Below are positions 11,305 to 22,300 of a DNA stretch of 64,000 bases, piece by piece; the stretch's first letter is position 1, and the number at the start of each line of letters is the position of its first letter. The position numbers and the translations under genes were made by a program. Below the pieces are notes generated by a model. That model was not told the origin of the DNA. It searched no databases and saw nothing but the letters and a program-made list of their open reading frames with translations. This DNA comes from Gracilaria vermiculophylla (lineage: Eukaryota; Rhodophyta; Florideophyceae; Gracilariales; Gracilariaceae): the NCBI GenBank assembly GCA_019155205.2, contig JAHNZQ020000092.1:584030-648029 (forward strand), written 5' to 3'.

Positions 11305-11808
11305 CTAGTATGTGGCAGCTCCCTTTGTCTTCTTCTGGTCGCCCAGCTCAAAGTGCTTGCATCGCTTGATGACGCGCTGTTGCTTAAAGCCGCATTGTGT
11401 GCACTCGAGGCGTAGTACGATCTTCTTGGTGGTCTTGGCCTCTGTGAGACGGGTGGTAAGGATGATGAGATCGGTGAGTTTTGGTGATCTTGCTGGGAAG
11501 GTACGGTGATACACGGCGGCTGAAAAAACGTACTCTTGTGGAAGACGGGCTTTGTCTGACCGCCAAATCCGGACTGCTTGCGATCGTAGCGACGTTTTCC
11601 CTGAGCGTAGAGAGAATCCTTTCCCTTCTTGTACTGGGTGACCTTATGAAGCGTGTGCTTTTTACACTTTGCGCCGATGCACAGCGTCTTACGTGATTTA
11701 GGCACGACGACCTGCAGGTCATTGATCCCGCGCGGCGAAGAAGCAGTTAGCGAGCAGCAACGGCAGATAAAACGCGGCGGAAGTGGCGGACGAGGACTTC
11801 CGTACCAT
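11305..11808 (-). CDS. RPL36A: 60S ribosomal protein eL42 (L36a/L44), three exons
   Basis: A zinc-binding protein of the large ribosomal subunit near the E site. Joining three exons gives 105 residues, the usual length: 11806-11808 (only the ATG), 11534-11711 and 11305-11441. Intron 1 (11712-11805, 94 nt) starts GTACGG and ends CTGCAG, with a CTAAC branch-like motif. Intron 2 (11442-11533, 92 nt) starts GTACGT and ends CACAG. The joins restore the family sequence exactly: MVVVPKSRK at the start (human has MVNVPKTRR) and [19 protein letters not shown] across the second junction. The conserved blocks [20 protein letters not shown] and KRCKHFELG are intact. Without intron 1 the frame has only a GTG start, so the ATG-only exon is well supported. 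It is divergent from the next gene. Confidence 0.93.
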
Positions 11809-12280
11809 TTTTTTGGGAGATGCGGCGAGGGATACGGGGGCGATTGGATAGCGCGAGCTGAGCGGGAAGGGCGCCCGTCTCAACAAAAAGTTGGGCGCAG
11901 GGATATGTTGTGATGGGCGCGGCGGAACGGTCGAAGCGACCCGCCGTCGAGCAGGGCAGACGACGGGTGCGTGGCCGGCGGCAGTCACAGCTGTGCACCT
12001 ATCCACGTGGCCACAGCACCACGTATAAAGGCATGCACGCCGCCTCTGTGCACTCTGCTCTGCGCCCATGAGCCCTCGGCGCCACGCAGCCCTTACAAGA
12101 GCGCGCTGGTGATGACTGAGCGCCGGGGCGAACTCTACTGCTGCTCAGTTTACCACCGGGGCCCCTTCGTGAGCAGCCCTGCTCGACTGCGGCTACCGCC
12201 CTTACCACTGTCGCCGCCTCCGCCACTGTCTTCGCTGTCGCTGCCGCCGCGCTTTGCTCCAATATCGTCCCCACCCCGCG
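11809..12280. promoter_or_regulatory. Shared upstream region of RPL36A and the 12.3-kb gene
   Basis: A 472-bp divergent region. Seen: a G-box-like palindrome CCACGTGG at 12003-12010 and a TATA-like TATAAA at 12024-12029 in plus orientation, about 250 bp before the plus-strand ATG. Whether they act on the right or the left gene cannot be told. Confidence 0.45.
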
Positions 12281-13528
12281 ATGGCCGCGCTGCCGTCGAC
12301 GCGCGATTTCTATCGCGCTACCACCGCGTCGGCGCGCGTCGCGCAGCTGGCCACCGCCACTTCGACGACCACCTTTCCCGACGCCGCTGCCGCTGCCGCC
12401 ACGCGCCCTGAGCCCGCGCCACCCCCCCCGCAGCTGCGAGCGCAGCGCGCCCTTCATCGTCCCCAACCACTTCGCCCCGTGCGCGCCACGCCGCCTCCGC
12501 CGTCGCAAAAGCGCGTACGAGTCGTGTTGGAGAAGCGGCTCATTCGCGGCTCCGCCGTGTTTCGCCCCCCCACCGAGCGCGACATCGACGACTTTCTGCG
12601 CCTGGAGAGCTCCCGCCAGATGCACAACTGCACCGCCGCTTCTGTCGATCTCCCACCCGTCTCATCTCCGTTATGCGCCCGTTGCGCCGCCTCCTTAAGC
12701 CCGCCCTTGCCCTCTCACACCCTGCTACCCCCCCTGCCCGATGTTCCGTTCAAGACCCATTCCTTGGACATGGCCCACCTCGCCGCCCTCGATGAGTGCA
12801 CCGCCGTCGCCCTCTTTCTGCGCCGCCTCCGCGCCCACCGCCGCCATATGCTCTTCGGCATGCAAGCCCATCACATGTATCCCCCCGACAAGTTGCCACA
12901 CATCCGCTTCAAAACCCCTCCGCTTCCGCATCCTCGCTCATTGAGCGCGGACTATCCCACTCCCATGCTGCCTTCCTCCCCACACCTCTCCGTCTCCGCC
13001 CATTGTTGCGCTTCCCCGCTTTTGTTTGCCAATCCACGCGCTCGCTCCGAGCTACTGCCATCGCCGCCGTCTGTATCCGACGCCCGCTCGCCCACGCCCA
13101 CCTCCCGCCACGCCGCCTCCACCCTCACCAACTACAGTGTGTCACGAATGCCATCTTCAAAGTCGCCTCCCGTTGACACCCCCAGATTACAATTAGAGTC
13201 CTCGCGCTCACGCTCGTGCGACCACCATGAGGACGATGATACCGTTACCACCGCAGCCCCGCTGCGCATTCTTACCGCCATTGAGCCAGTGGATCCCACA
13301 GGCGCCCTGGCCGAGGCCGAGTTATGCAGGGGCTCAAGCTATCATGTCACCACCGCACGCCTCGAACTGCCCCTGTTTCGCCGAAGGCGCAGAACCAGCA
13401 CCGCCGGCAATGGCGATCACGGATTTCTTAACAAGCTGCAAAGATTGCGCTCCTTCCGCAGAAGATCGGATGCCTGGTCTTCCATTGTGCGCCGCCTTTC
13501 CCACAACCGAGACGTCCATGCCAGGTAG
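12281..13528 (+). CDS. Protein of unknown function, basic and Pro/Ser/Arg-rich
   Basis: ATG 12281 opens 415 codons with strong G/C at third positions in the first half, like its neighbours. I recognise no family. The N-terminus begins MAALPSTRDFYRATT. Ala/Pro-rich sequence follows to about 75. Then comes a more structured piece, RVVLEKRLIRGSAVFRPP, with an acidic step TERDIDDFLRLE at about 90-105. A helical stretch lies at about 165-190 (ECTAVALFLRRLRAHR). The middle is Ser/Pro-rich and probably disordered. The last 50 residues are strongly basic (FRRRRRTST, LRSFRRRSDAWSSIVRRLS). That layout would suit a regulatory or nucleic-acid-associated protein, but this is only composition. It lies head to head with RPL36A. 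Confidence 0.6.
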   Translation: MAALPSTRDFYRATTASARVAQLATATSTTTFPDAAAAAATRPEPAPPPPQLRAQRALHRPQPLRPVRATPPPPSQKRVRVVLEKRLIRGSAVFRPPTERDIDDFLRLESSRQMHNCTAASVDLPPVSSPLCARCAASLSPPLPSHTLLPPLPDVPFKTHSLDMAHLAALDECTAVALFLRRLRAHRRHMLFGMQAHHMYPPDKLPHIRFKTPPLPHPRSLSADYPTPMLPSSPHLSVSAHCCASPLLFANPRARSELLPSPPSVSDARSPTPTSRHAASTLTNYSVSRMPSSKSPPVDTPRLQLESSRSRSCDHHEDDDTVTTAAPLRILTAIEPVDPTGALAEAELCRGSSYHVTTARLELPLFRRRRRTSTAGNGDHGFLNKLQRLRSFRRRSDAWSSIVRRLSHNRDVHAR

Positions 13529-14553
13529 TCATCGCGCCACACAGCTGTTGGCTCACCGCTTATCGAATACACACATGGGGCTTTGACTGCTCTGCGCCGC
13601 TCGTTCTAGTTTTGACCCGGCAATGGCGCGGGCCACGGCGATCGCATTGCAGCGCGTCGCAACGGCACATTCTTCTCTCGCCGTGGCCTCGTCATGGCTG
13701 TTTTATCTTCCTCTCGTCACCCTGTGCAAATTTTTGCTGTTAGAAGCGGGGCTTTTTTTTCTCGACGCTCTGTTTTGTCACATCCTTGCCCACGCTTTCC
13801 GAGATTCTACTTGATTACCTCCTAGCATGCCGAGTCAGCTGAAACCGAAACGCAATATGTGACACTCAGAGAATGACGACAAGAATGCTCGACGGCTCTT
13901 CATCTTCTTTTTTTTTATAACAATTAGGTAAGTATGCAGAAAGTTCAATTCTATGTGCTCGTGAATGCCATCACCTCCGTCCATAGCCGAGCAGATGATA
14001 TGCTGTTACAGGATTTTTGCTGTATTCCTCCGCAGCGTCGGAAAGCCCTCATAAAGAATCCACACGTAGCAGCCCCTGGAACCCCGAAAATCAGGTTTCA
14101 GAAATACGAAAAATCCGCTCAAGGCTCCTAAAGTAATCTTGAACTAAAACGGTTCTTCGACCAAAACAATCTACGATGGGTGAGTCTAGATCCATCGCTA
14201 CCACGGAAACAGGTCCCTATTCAAAAAAACCCCGCATCAGATGTGAGGGTTTCCGTTTACCACAATGTTACTGTATAGGCCTCGTTATATCGCTTGATGC
14301 CGTTGCTGATACGACCGAAACTCAGCAAGCAAGCTATCATACCGAAGGAAAAAACCCGGAACGTGTACGTTCGACGACATGACGTACAAATCGCAATCCG
14401 AAAAACCGACAAGTGCCCAATGTTACTCTACTCCGAACGGAGAGCAGCAAACCCATCGTGTTGTTCTCCCTTGCGTACTTTACAAACCCCGCTCTATATG
14501 CAAACGCAAAACACTGTTTTATGCAATTAACATAAAACAAGTCCGATCAAGTG
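13529..14553. other. 1-kb convergent spacer, no gene seen
   Basis: The region between two converging stops. GC falls to ordinary values. Short frames are present on both strands without recognisable similarity or a consistent codon bias. It is likely 3' UTRs and intergenic DNA. Confidence 0.5.
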
Positions 14554-17500
14554 TCAGCTTTCAAAAGATCTGCTTCCAGGAGATATCTTCGTCAGTTTGT
14601 TTCTCAATCGCACAGCCTCTTCCTGCGCATATGCCAATTCGACACGAGTGTTGATAAGCTCATCAAGAACAGCATCGTTTCCGCATGACGCCTCGGCCGC
14701 CAATTTCGTATTTTCAGCTTTGAGCTGCTCCAATTCGTTTTGTTGCGTCTCAATGGTTGATAGGGCAGCTTTCAGGTTTCGACGAATTTCGTTCAAGTGT
14801 TTTACGTCCTCCGAGTTTGCTTTGGCCTCGGCGACAGCAAGATCTCGTTCTTGTACTAAAGAATTGAACTCAGCTTGAAGAGTTTCCAGTTCTTGATTCG
14901 CGCACCTCATTTGTTCCGCAACTGCACTGCGCTCTTTCTTAACCATTTGGGATTCCTCTCGAACTTTGGACAAACTTTGCTGCAAAGCATCGTTCACACG
15001 CGCCAATGAATGACATTCTGAAACGGCACGGTCTCTGGAGGCCATCAGCTCTCCTGCATCTTCCGTTGAAAGCAATGTTGAGTTGAGCTTTTTGAGATGT
15101 TCCACCTCGCCACTAACGGCTTCGAGCTCCGACTGCAGAGAACGATTTTCATCCTCCAGGCTGTCCCGTTCTTGAGAGAGATGTCTTACTGTGGATGCCT
15201 CCATCACATCGATAGAACGCTTGGTATCTTCAACCTCAGACAATCGCTCTCTTGTAACCTCCAGAGCTCTTCGCAGCTCATCAACATGTGATTCTGAAGC
15301 CGCGATTTTGCCCTTATAACCCTCGACATCCTTTGCAAGTTGCGCTCTTGCAGTCTCTGACACCTTGAACCGGTCCAGAGTGGTGTCCAATTCTTTCTTG
15401 CTCTCCAACAGCTTCATGTTAAGATCTGCAAGTTGTGCCGTAACATTCTCGACTCGACTTTGGAGCTCCTTTTTCTCATCGCTTATTGTTCTTCCTTCCC
15501 GGGAATGCTTCTCTTCTAAGGATTTAAGCTCATCAACTTTTTCATGAAGTGAAGATGTAACGGACTCGAACTCAACAGCACGGTTCTCTGCCATCAACCG
15601 AGCAGAAGACTCTGCTGAGAGCTTCTCCGTCAAGGAGGCATTTTTTGTTTTCAAAACCTGAACCATCTCCTCCATATTCTCCTTAGATGCCATCGCGTTT
15701 TTCAGTGACACCTTCTCGGTCTCCAGCTGAGCGAGTTGTTCGTTGACTTGGAGAGTAAGTTCGTTCAGTTGTTTGTCTCGATTCAGTATCCTTGATTGGG
15801 CCTCTGCAATTTCTTTTCTAAGAGATTCCAATTCTTCCTCATGAGCGGACGCCTTGGAATTTGCAGCTTTCTTAAGATCATCAACTTCAGATTGCAACAT
15901 GTTCACTTCCGCTTTACGCTCTGCCAGTTCTGTTTGGGCTTCCCGAAGCAGACTTTCAGTTGAAGACGTCGAAGATGAGACCGCAGACAATGACTCTTTC
16001 AGTGACGATAGTTCAGTTTCGAGCGCAGTTGATCTGTGACGGGCTGAGTCTCGCTCTTTCGAGACCTTTTCCGCACGGTTGGACAAATTCTTGATGGTCA
16101 GCTTCAAAGAGTCAAGTTCGGAAGACAGTTTCATGCAGGTAGCTTCCTTGCCGCGCAGGTCTGCTTCCAAAGATGCTTGAGTGGTTCGTGCGGCTTCGAA
16201 TTGCTTCTGAAAGACATCTTTTTCTTTCTCTAGTTGTTCGAGCTTCATGCGGGTCTCTTCTTCGTTTGCAGAGAGCGAAGCTTCCAATCCAGCAGTCTTC
16301 GATTTTAAGACCTTGAGCTCTTCTTCTCTCGCTGTGAGATTTTCCCGAAGCACATTCAACTTCTCAACCTCTGCAGCTGTCGCATCTCGTTCGGCATTCA
16401 CCTGCTGCTTCGCATTCTCAATTTCCTTCTTCAATAAATTAAGCTCAGCTTCGACTTTCTCACGCTGAGATTCTGACAATGCAAGTTGCGATTTCAAAGC
16501 ATCGGCCTCATCGGCGGATGGGGCATTCTCAAGCTTCTCAATAAATTCTTCTCTTTCCTTTTTCATCCGGCGGATTTCTTTGTTGAGTCCCTTGCGCACG
16601 CGGAACAGCTCTCGAAATGCCGCATCACGTTCCTCCAAAGCATTTTTACCCGTTTCTTGGCTACTGCGGGAAAGACTTCTCTGAATCACTGGGTTGCGCA
16701 CTTCGGGATTAGGAGTTTTTTCCTTGACCTTCCTTAACTCGGAAACTGCGATATCACGTTCCTTGCGCAATCTTGTCACCATCTCCCTCAGTTCGTCGTG
16801 CTCTCTGTCGGCGTTCGCCAGAAGATTCGTCACTTCATTACGCTTTTCAGTCTCTGTTCTCAACAGCTTTTCAAGTTCAGCAATTTGTACGTTCAGGTTG
16901 GCGGCCATCTGTTCAGTTTCGCTTACCAGATTCTCGGACTTGACTTCGCGTGGTGATTGACGCTTTTCTTCGTTTTGAGCTCGTATGACCTCCAGCTCTC
17001 TGCGCAATCGTTCACATTCCGTCGCTAATGACGTTGCCCGCTCGGCGCTCTTCGCCGTTTCCATTCGAAGTTTCTCTGCCTCAGATGAAGAATGTTGGCG
17101 CAACACTTCAATCTCCTCGCTTAACTTTTCCTTCGCAAGAACCAACTCCTCCAACTGTTTCTTGTGTGTTTCCGTCGTTTCATTGACGTGAGCTTGCGAA
17201 CTAGATTTCACCGCCTCATATTGTTCTTTTAGAGAACTGAGTTCCAATTCGAGAGCCGTAGAGCGCTCTTCAGAGCTAGCTTTCACGCCCTTCGATGCCA
17301 CGAGTTGCTGCTCGAGTTCTTTAATTCGGGTTTCGAACGCCATAGCCTTCTCATTTTCTTTTCTCTCACATTCTGAAACAATGTTCTCAAGCTCTGCCGC
17401 TCGTTTCTTCTCGAACTCTTCATAGAATTTTGCGCGCTCTACTTCCAGTCGCCGTTCATGTTCCGAACGTTTTTTCTCAAGTTCCTCTTGCAGAGAATCG

Positions 17501-18954
17501 TCGTACTCTTGCTGCTTTTCCGCTATTGTCGTTTCTAATTGTTGCGCATGGAGTTTCTTCAAGTCTTCCAGCTGAGCTTCAAGAGTGGCTTTCCCAGCAG
17601 TTTCTGCTTCTTCCCTTGTAGAAATGAGTGCAGCTTCGTGCTCCGCCTCTTTCCGCTGTATCAATGATGCTGCTCTGGACAAGGCGTCTTGTTTCTCGGC
17701 TAGAAGAGCCTCCTTCTCCTCTAGCTCGTTTTTTAACGTGTCTACGGTCTGCTGCAAATCTGATAGGGCTTTAGCATTTTCCACAGAACGCTTTCGAGTT
17801 TGTTCGTAGTCAGTTTTGGCAGCATCCCATTGCTCACGAAGCTCAGCCAAAGTGCGGGCCTTGCTCTCTAAAAGCTGTGAATTGCGCGAATTGAGCTGCT
17901 CTTTCTCCTCACGTTCACGTTGCAAAGATTGTCTGAGTTGCTCGCGCTCGTCCTGGAGTGAAGACAGTGATCCGTCCTCGACAGTGCGCGTGGAGCGAGA
18001 AGATTCAGTGGTGGAATGCTCCTCTGTGCCGGTGGTTTCAGATTGTGAACGCGTTTTGGCATGCTTGGCCTGAAGTTCGGCATGCTCCTGCCGAAGAGAG
18101 TTGTACCATTCTGCAAGCTGGTTGTACGTGGTGCGTATTTTTGCTGCGTGAGCAACGTGGGCGGCAACTCTTCGTTCTGCCTGTTGTTTTTCGCTTTCGC
18201 ACTGAGCGTACTGCTCTTCTAAAGTGCGTACTCGCTGTTGCAAGGCAGAGACATCGGCAGAAAGGGTATCAGCCTCTTGCAGGGACCGGTGCAGCGAGTC
18301 TGCTGACTGTTCGAGATTGTCGAGGCGGCGTTGCTTGTCCCGGACGTCCTGGCGAAGGCGCTCTAGCGCTAGAGCGGCGGCGGCCTCATCCATGTCGGTG
18401 GAGGAGGATGTAGCAGGGGAACGCGGAGATTGGAGGGACTTTACGTGGTCTGGGGCCATATCGGCGTAGAGGTGCAGAAACTTTTCGCCGATTTCCTTGA
18501 CTGCGATGGTGAGGGTGAGTGCAATTGACGCTGGCATGTGAATGGTGGTGGTCATGGATTTGGAGGAGGAGGAGGCAATGTTGAGGATGTAGAAGGCCAT
18601 ATCAAAAGGGACCTCCGAGACGACAGTAGGGGGGTCGGATGGGTTTTGCGGAGGCGATAGCAGAACCAGAATGGTGTCGAGGGGCTCAGAGGGGTCGCCC
18701 GACGCAATTGAGCCTGCGGAGGGGCGCACGCGCGCATACAAAGCCATCTGCTCACCGAAAAAGCCAGCGGCATCAAGAGATTTGGCGGCAGTGAGTTTGG
18801 CGGCCTTTCCGGCGCGCATCCACCTGAAGAAGTACAGCTGGGGATGGGGAGAAACATCGCCGATAATTCTCTGCAGAGAGAGGGTCATGCGTAACACATG
18901 CATGGAGTCTTGACGTGCATGTGCACGCGCGCGGGAGGGGACGACGGCCGCCAT
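14554..18954 (-). CDS. Large coiled-coil protein with possible N-terminal C2-like domain
   Basis: The frame from ATG 18954 encodes 1466 residues. An alternative ATG at 18903 (MHVLRMTLSLQRIIGD) would give 1449 and starts right at the folded part. About the first 165 residues form a beta-rich, globular-looking block that resembles the NT-C2 type found at the start of plant and animal long coiled-coil proteins. I give that as a resemblance only. Nearly everything after about residue 190 is heptad-rich Glu/Lys/Leu/Arg/Gln coiled coil with few prolines, broken at about 245-275 by a Ser/Thr-rich patch. Such proteins tether organelles or cytoskeleton; which one cannot be read from the sequence. Myosin, kinesin and SMC heads are absent. 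Its 5' end faces Rab3GAP2. Confidence 0.85.
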   Translation of the reverse strand: MAAVVPSRARAHARQDSMHVLRMTLSLQRIIGDVSPHPQLYFFRWMRAGKAAKLTAAKSLDAAGFFGEQMALYARVRPSAGSIASGDPSEPLDTILVLLSPPQNPSDPPTVVSEVPFDMAFYILNIASSSSKSMTTTIHMPASIALTLTIAVKEIGEKFLHLYADMAPDHVKSLQSPRSPATSSSTDMDEAAAALALERLRQDVRDKQRRLDNLEQSADSLHRSLQEADTLSADVSALQQRVRTLEEQYAQCESEKQQAERRVAAHVAHAAKIRTTYNQLAEWYNSLRQEHAELQAKHAKTRSQSETTGTEEHSTTESSRSTRTVEDGSLSSLQDEREQLRQSLQREREEKEQLNSRNSQLLESKARTLAELREQWDAAKTDYEQTRKRSVENAKALSDLQQTVDTLKNELEEKEALLAEKQDALSRAASLIQRKEAEHEAALISTREEAETAGKATLEAQLEDLKKLHAQQLETTIAEKQQEYDDSLQEELEKKRSEHERRLEVERAKFYEEFEKKRAAELENIVSECERKENEKAMAFETRIKELEQQLVASKGVKASSEERSTALELELSSLKEQYEAVKSSSQAHVNETTETHKKQLEELVLAKEKLSEEIEVLRQHSSSEAEKLRMETAKSAERATSLATECERLRRELEVIRAQNEEKRQSPREVKSENLVSETEQMAANLNVQIAELEKLLRTETEKRNEVTNLLANADREHDELREMVTRLRKERDIAVSELRKVKEKTPNPEVRNPVIQRSLSRSSQETGKNALEERDAAFRELFRVRKGLNKEIRRMKKEREEFIEKLENAPSADEADALKSQLALSESQREKVEAELNLLKKEIENAKQQVNAERDATAAEVEKLNVLRENLTAREEELKVLKSKTAGLEASLSANEEETRMKLEQLEKEKDVFQKQFEAARTTQASLEADLRGKEATCMKLSSELDSLKLTIKNLSNRAEKVSKERDSARHRSTALETELSSLKESLSAVSSSTSSTESLLREAQTELAERKAEVNMLQSEVDDLKKAANSKASAHEEELESLRKEIAEAQSRILNRDKQLNELTLQVNEQLAQLETEKVSLKNAMASKENMEEMVQVLKTKNASLTEKLSAESSARLMAENRAVEFESVTSSLHEKVDELKSLEEKHSREGRTISDEKKELQSRVENVTAQLADLNMKLLESKKELDTTLDRFKVSETARAQLAKDVEGYKGKIAASESHVDELRRALEVTRERLSEVEDTKRSIDVMEASTVRHLSQERDSLEDENRSLQSELEAVSGEVEHLKKLNSTLLSTEDAGELMASRDRAVSECHSLARVNDALQQSLSKVREESQMVKKERSAVAEQMRCANQELETLQAEFNSLVQERDLAVAEAKANSEDVKHLNEIRRNLKAALSTIETQQNELEQLKAENTKLAAEASCGNDAVLDELINTRVELAYAQEEAVRLRNKLTKISPGSRSFES

Positions 18955-19311
18955 GGAGGGCGGGTAAGGGGGGGGTGGTGGGGGGGGGGCGGGCAGCGGG
19001 GAAGAAGCGGCACCGCTGCGAACGAGCGCACGCGCCGGGGGAGGGGGGGCGAGCGAGGGGCGGAGAGGGGGAAGACTGGGCTGGACACGCGCTGCTCTCG
19101 CTGCCAATTGTGACGGCTGCGCCCAAGCACTCGTACTCGGTCTGTAAGGAGGGCGAACGGGCGTCTTACACGTCGTCAGCGCGGCTCGCTTTCGCCCGGG
19201 CGTTTCGCATCGGCGTTGCACTGCGCTTGGCGTTTGCGCCTGGCGTCTGGGCTTGGCGCGCTGTGCTTGGTGCCTGGCGGGTGGCGCGGACGCGGGCGCG
19301 GCGCAGCGGCC
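18955..19311. promoter_or_regulatory. G-run-rich shared upstream region (coiled-coil gene / Rab3GAP2)
   Basis: A 357-bp divergent region. Between 18961 and 19075 the plus strand has many closely spaced runs of 3-10 G, a pattern able to form G-quadruplexes. No TATA box is seen. Both promoters should lie here. Confidence 0.5.
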
Positions 19312-22300
19312 ATGACGGCGTTCCGCCTTCGGCACCGCGCGCGCTTCGAGCCGCTGCCGCTCACGCGCAGCCTGCGTCTGCGCGCGCCGCGCCTGCAGAC
19401 GCCCCGCCAGTGGCACTGGGCGTGGCCGCTGCAGCCGCGCGACGCGCCCTCCGCCGCCGTCGCCGCGTCGCCGCTGCGCGCCGCCTGGGCGTCGGCCGTT
19501 CGCTCCGTCGCCGTCGCCGATGACGCCTCCGCGCTCGCCTTCCTGTCGCACGACGGCCGCGTCGCCCTGGTGCTCCGCGGCGCCGACGCCTGTCCGCTCC
19601 ATGTCCCGCCCAACGCCCCGGCGCTCTGCCACAACGCCACTGCCCTGTCGTTCTTTCACATAGCCACCACCGACGCGGACTCGCCTCGCCATTTGCTGGC
19701 CGTCGGCTACCATTCCGGCGCTGTCGCCTTCTTCGACGTTGCCTCCGCTACCCTGCTCGCCATATCTCGCCCCCAGCAGCAGCCCGTGCGCCGACTGCGC
19801 TACTACCCCAACTTTCATCTCATCCCTAACGCCCCGCCATACCCTGTCGCCTCCACTAATTCCGGCCTCGTTGCTCTTTACTCATGGACTGCGGCCGTCG
19901 CCCGAATATCCGCCACTGATATTCTCACCCTTCTCGCGTCTGATCCTCCTGTGTACGATATGCACGCCACGCACTGGCTGCTTTGGAACTTGAACGCTCA
20001 ACACGCCGTCCTGGATGTTGCAGCATGCGCCACGGATCCTTCTTCCATTTGCGATCCCGATCCAGTCCCCCCCAATGCCCCGTTGCGCCTTCTCGCTGCA
20101 GGCCTTGATCCCCCGCTCGTTGCGTACTCTGTCAGCACAGACGCTGCCTTTTCTGCGCGCGCTGCCGCCAAACGTGCTGCAACAACCATGTTGTCCGCCG
20201 CACGTGGATTCTTATTTTCACGAATCGGTTCCTCGAGCACACCCCAAGAGACTGTTTCATCCCCGGATCTATCGCCCGTCGTGGGCGTTGCCCGCCACTC
20301 CGCTTCCTGGGCTGACGACTTGGCTGCTATGCATTCTTCTATCAGTATTGGAGATATGCGAGATACCGCTCGCAAATCTGTTAACGCTGTGCTGCAGCGT
20401 GGGCGCAAAGTCGCCGATGACGTGGAGTTCACGTCTGACGCCGGCATGTACGCTGCATCTGCCATATACAAAGCATTGCAGTTTGGAAAAGCTCCTCATG
20501 ACCCATTGACTAATCCAGCCCTTCCATCAGACACTATGGAAGAAGAACCTGATGACCCGATTTTGGCGTCCTTCATGCGCAAGCGTTCCGTTGATACCGA
20601 GGTCGCCGCACGCATTGCCCGACTCCCGCAAAACACTCGAATTGTGGAGCGCATTATAGCTGCCCCTCTACCCTGCAGTTTGTTGGCGTCGTGTGATTCT
20701 CTGGGGCGTGTATTCATCCAGGATCCGCGTGATTTGTGTGTGCTACGCGTGCTGAAGGGTTTCAGAGATGCCCAAATAGCATGGTTGGCTCACGGCGGCC
20801 CGTTCCTTGTTATATACGCGCCAAGACTTAATGTGCTTGAATTGCACCAACCTCTTGCACAACGGCGCACGGAAGCATTTCGATTACAATCGGGCAGTAT
20901 GCTTGTTCAGAGCACTTTTCATCATGTATTTGTTGTTCTGCCGGATGGAAATCTGTACGAGTTGATGAAGTCTAGAAAAGGCCACGTGCCATCTAGTGAC
21001 CGGGCGAGAAAACCGGTGTCGCAGGGTGTGGTTCTCAGAGAAGATAGTGAAGTACTTGAACCGGAGTCAAATTCACATGATACAGAAAGCGAGCCATCGG
21101 CATCCGCAAGCGAAAAGGCTCCAGACGTCGAACTTGTCGATACTTTTATGGGCGCAGTGCGAAAGGGCCGCATAAGCTTAGCCTATGAATGTCTACAGCG
21201 CGTGGAAAGCGATGCGTACAAACTGGCTTACCTCATGGCCTCACTTGTCACATGTACATCATACATACGTACAGAGATTCACGTTGCCGTTTCTTCGAAG
21301 GCGGCCGATATCGCTTCAAATCTCAAAAACACCGACCTAGTTTCTCGATTTGAAGCTCATAGAAAGTTAGCTGAAGCGTTTGGCTTGCTCGCTGCGGACC
21401 AAATACCCTTCGAGCTTTCGGCTGAGCAGGCGCGACTGACAAAGTACGGGCCTCGTCTTCTTGAAGACGAGCTCGGTGCAGGTTTGGCAGAATTTGCCGT
21501 CGATGAGTTAACCGGCGGGTCCGGATCCTCTCGGTCTTCTAGAAGACGAAGAACAGAGGTGCGCCCAGAGACGGAGCTCATTAATTGTGAGCGATTCATT
21601 CTTTCTCATACTATCACCCCGGCTCTTGATTTGCGGTCCAAGTGCGACTACCGCTTGCAACCGAGACCCGATCTTGAGGATGCAGAACGAGTTTGGCTAT
21701 CCAAGGCGTACTTTTTGAAACTGTTGGAGCTTGATTCTGTCAATGAGCCGAGTCCGGGAAGGGAACATCCAGCGACATCAGACGTTTTCGTTGCACTTAG
21801 CGAATTCATCGGCTTATCAGAGTCGGATATCGCTCGCCAGTTTGTGACGTTCTTCCTCAGTGTTCCAATATTATCCCTTCTTAACACACATGTTTCCGTG
21901 TATGCCTCCCCTCTGCGGTGCGCCATAGCAAGATTATGTTCGCATTTTCCTCATGACGTGGTCGACCCAATCATTTCGGATGCGTGCGAAACAACTAATG
22001 CGATCCCGAATGCAGTGCTTCTGATGCGTTTGTGCTCGGAACATGCGACTAGTATATCAGGGTCTGAAGAGCGAAGAACCTTCTTAGAAGCCTTGTTTCG
22101 TCTTGATGAGGTGCTCATGTTCCGCAAGCTGATAAGAGGCTCATCTGTGAGCCCAGTAGTCTACGAAAAATTTGTCGCTCGGCGGTGTACTGGGGTTCCT
22201 GGTGATGCCGAGCGGCATGCGATCACATGTCTAATTGACGCAAACGATTTCAACCGGGCAGGAAATATAATTGTATCCCTCCACACTTCGAAAGCGTCGA

